DNA of 64,000 nt from Lithobates sylvaticus. Lineage: Eukaryota; Chordata; Amphibia; Anura; Ranidae. The position numbers and the translations under genes were made by a program. The stretch is from positions 603,498,616 to 603,562,615 of the forward strand of contig CM053026.1 in the NCBI GenBank assembly GCA_028564925.1, given 5' to 3'. Positions 63,441 to 64,000 of this stretch are shown piece by piece (within the stretch, counting starts at the first letter, position 1; each line of letters opens with the position of its first letter). Under the pieces are notes generated by a model, which searched no databases, was not told where the DNA came from, and saw nothing but the letters and a program-made list of their open reading frames with translations.

Positions 63441-63610
63441 CCAAACCTGTTTTATGACATTAACATGCATATTGGCCGTTGTAATTAGCACTTTTGATTT
63501 CGAACGTTCGCGTCCATTATAACGTATAGGGTTCGAAAATTCGCGCGAACTTTCGGTCCGTTCGAAGGTTCTGGTTCGAACCGAACCCGGGGGTGTTCGG
63601 CTCATCCCTA
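63441..63610 (+). promoter_or_regulatory. hAT 3' subterminal region
   Basis: Dense short motifs GTTCGAA, TTCGAAC and TTTCGG in both orientations (63497-63590), ending GTGTTCGGCTCATCCCTA. Subterminal repeats of this sort are where hAT transposases bind, so this is the likely recognition site. Similar motifs (GTTCGC, CGAAC) stand at the left end near 54740-54785. Confidence 0.55.
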
Positions 63611-63906
63611 GTGGTGACGTTTGTTGCCTACGACGGGACTACGTAGAGGCTAGTAGCCAATAGCTTTGGTCTTGTAATGTGATCTGAGCATGCGTGGCAC
63701 TTTGTCCGTTGGAATTCGATACACACGATCGGAATTGGTGTGATCGGACTTTGTTGTCGAAAAATCTATCCAGCGGGAGATATAACTTTGTCCGTCGGAC
63801 AATCTGATGGAAACTGTCTGATGGTGCCTACACACGGTCGGAATTTCCGACAACATTATCCGATAGGACAGAATCCATCGGAAAATCCGACCGTGTGTAT
63901 GGGGCT

Positions 63907-64000
63907 TAAGCCAGTAGTTCACTACCTTAGCAAGACCAGGGTGTGGTAACACCTTTTCTACAAATCTGATGTGGTCTGAGTTCTCAAAGACATACTTAAC
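63907..64000. other. Flank of the split MITE; nothing recognised
   Basis: Short intergenic DNA to the end of the window. No feature seen. Confidence 0.5.

Larger units (their letters stand above)
54718..63610 (+). mobile_element. Large hAT transposon, 8.9 kb, with transposase
   Basis: Left TAAGGATGGGCC, right GGCTCATCCCTA, inverted with small changes, and an exact 8-bp duplication GTGGTGAC (54710-54717 and 63611-63618). Order: five hairpins (54728-54991), a TATA-like box, a 14-bp tandem run, a 2.8-kb array of 64-bp units, the transposase (58004-61286), two 3' tandem arrays (61390-62535), and a 1.1-kb tail. hAT elements cut and paste through a transposase that recognises the terminal and subterminal repeats. 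The enzyme here has one frameshift and one stop, so the copy is probably not autonomous now. The perfect duplication argues for a recent insertion. Repeats of this type are, I believe, common in ranid frogs. Confidence 0.88.
54571..63906. mobile_element. TACACACG-type MITE, split by the large hAT
   Basis: Left end TGCCCCATACACACGGTCGG (54571), right end CCGACCGTGTGTATGGGGCT (63887-63906), flanked by TAA on both sides. Its own DNA is 54571-54717 and 63611-63906, about 440 bp, the normal length of the family. Interior motifs (TTTGTTGTCGAAAAATC near 54680 and 63755) occur on both sides of the insertion in the same sense. The rest is the hAT element. Confidence 0.85.

Overview
No host gene could be recognised in this window. 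It looks like vertebrate intergenic DNA built almost wholly from transposable elements of many ages, nested up to three or four deep. The mix of elements suggests an amphibian with a large genome, most likely a ranid (true) frog: AT-rich MITE-like repeats with TTAA-flanked ends, repeats ending in a TACACACG(A/G) motif, hAT elements ending in GCTCATCCCTA, an L1/Tx1-type LINE, CR1 and L2-type LINEs, a Tc1 relic and a sushi-like chromovirus. The species call is inference from element types remembered from frog genomes; no search was possible.

Layout. 0-10.5 kb: three copies of a CCACTT-ended repeat (A, B, C), other MITEs, an L2-type LINE relic, and a possible processed pseudogene that carries a 541-bp insertion with identical 117-bp direct terminal repeats. 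10.46-17.59 kb: a nest made of an AGTGTTACTAAAC-ended element, a TA-flanked MITE inside it, and a 5.8-kb nearly full-length L1-type LINE inside that, with a perfect 15-bp target duplication and an open 1270-codon ORF2. 17.6-22.4 kb: G-rich decayed tandem repeats, a second outer-type element split by another MITE, and copy D. 22.55-25.98 kb: a young but broken LTR element. 26-42.4 kb: foldback MITEs, two CR1-type relics, an L2-type relic, a Tc1 relic, an L1 tail and several TTAA-bounded MITEs. 42.4-49 kb: tandem repeats, a 3.05-kb non-autonomous hAT element filled by a G-rich minisatellite, and a smaller hAT MITE. 50.19-52.33 kb: a 2.1-kb near-perfect palindrome with divergent TATA boxes at its centre and mirrored poly(A) signals. 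52.6-54.2 kb: MITEs and nested hAT elements. 54.57-63.91 kb: a TACACACG-type element split by an 8.9-kb hAT element with a nearly readable transposase.

Common mechanisms. Many small families end in TTAAAG, and TTAA is their apparent target; two neighbouring elements twice share a single TTAA. Several 8-bp duplications identify hAT insertions, including a small foldback whose ends match the large hAT. The most unusual structures are the palindrome with two outward-facing short transcription units (50.2-52.3 kb) and the large hAT element. The hAT carries five consecutive strong hairpins near its 5' end, then about 43 copies of a 64-bp monomer, each ending in a 3'-splice-site-like sequence, leading straight to the transposase start. 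Coordinates of element ends were read by eye; ends of old fragments are approximate.
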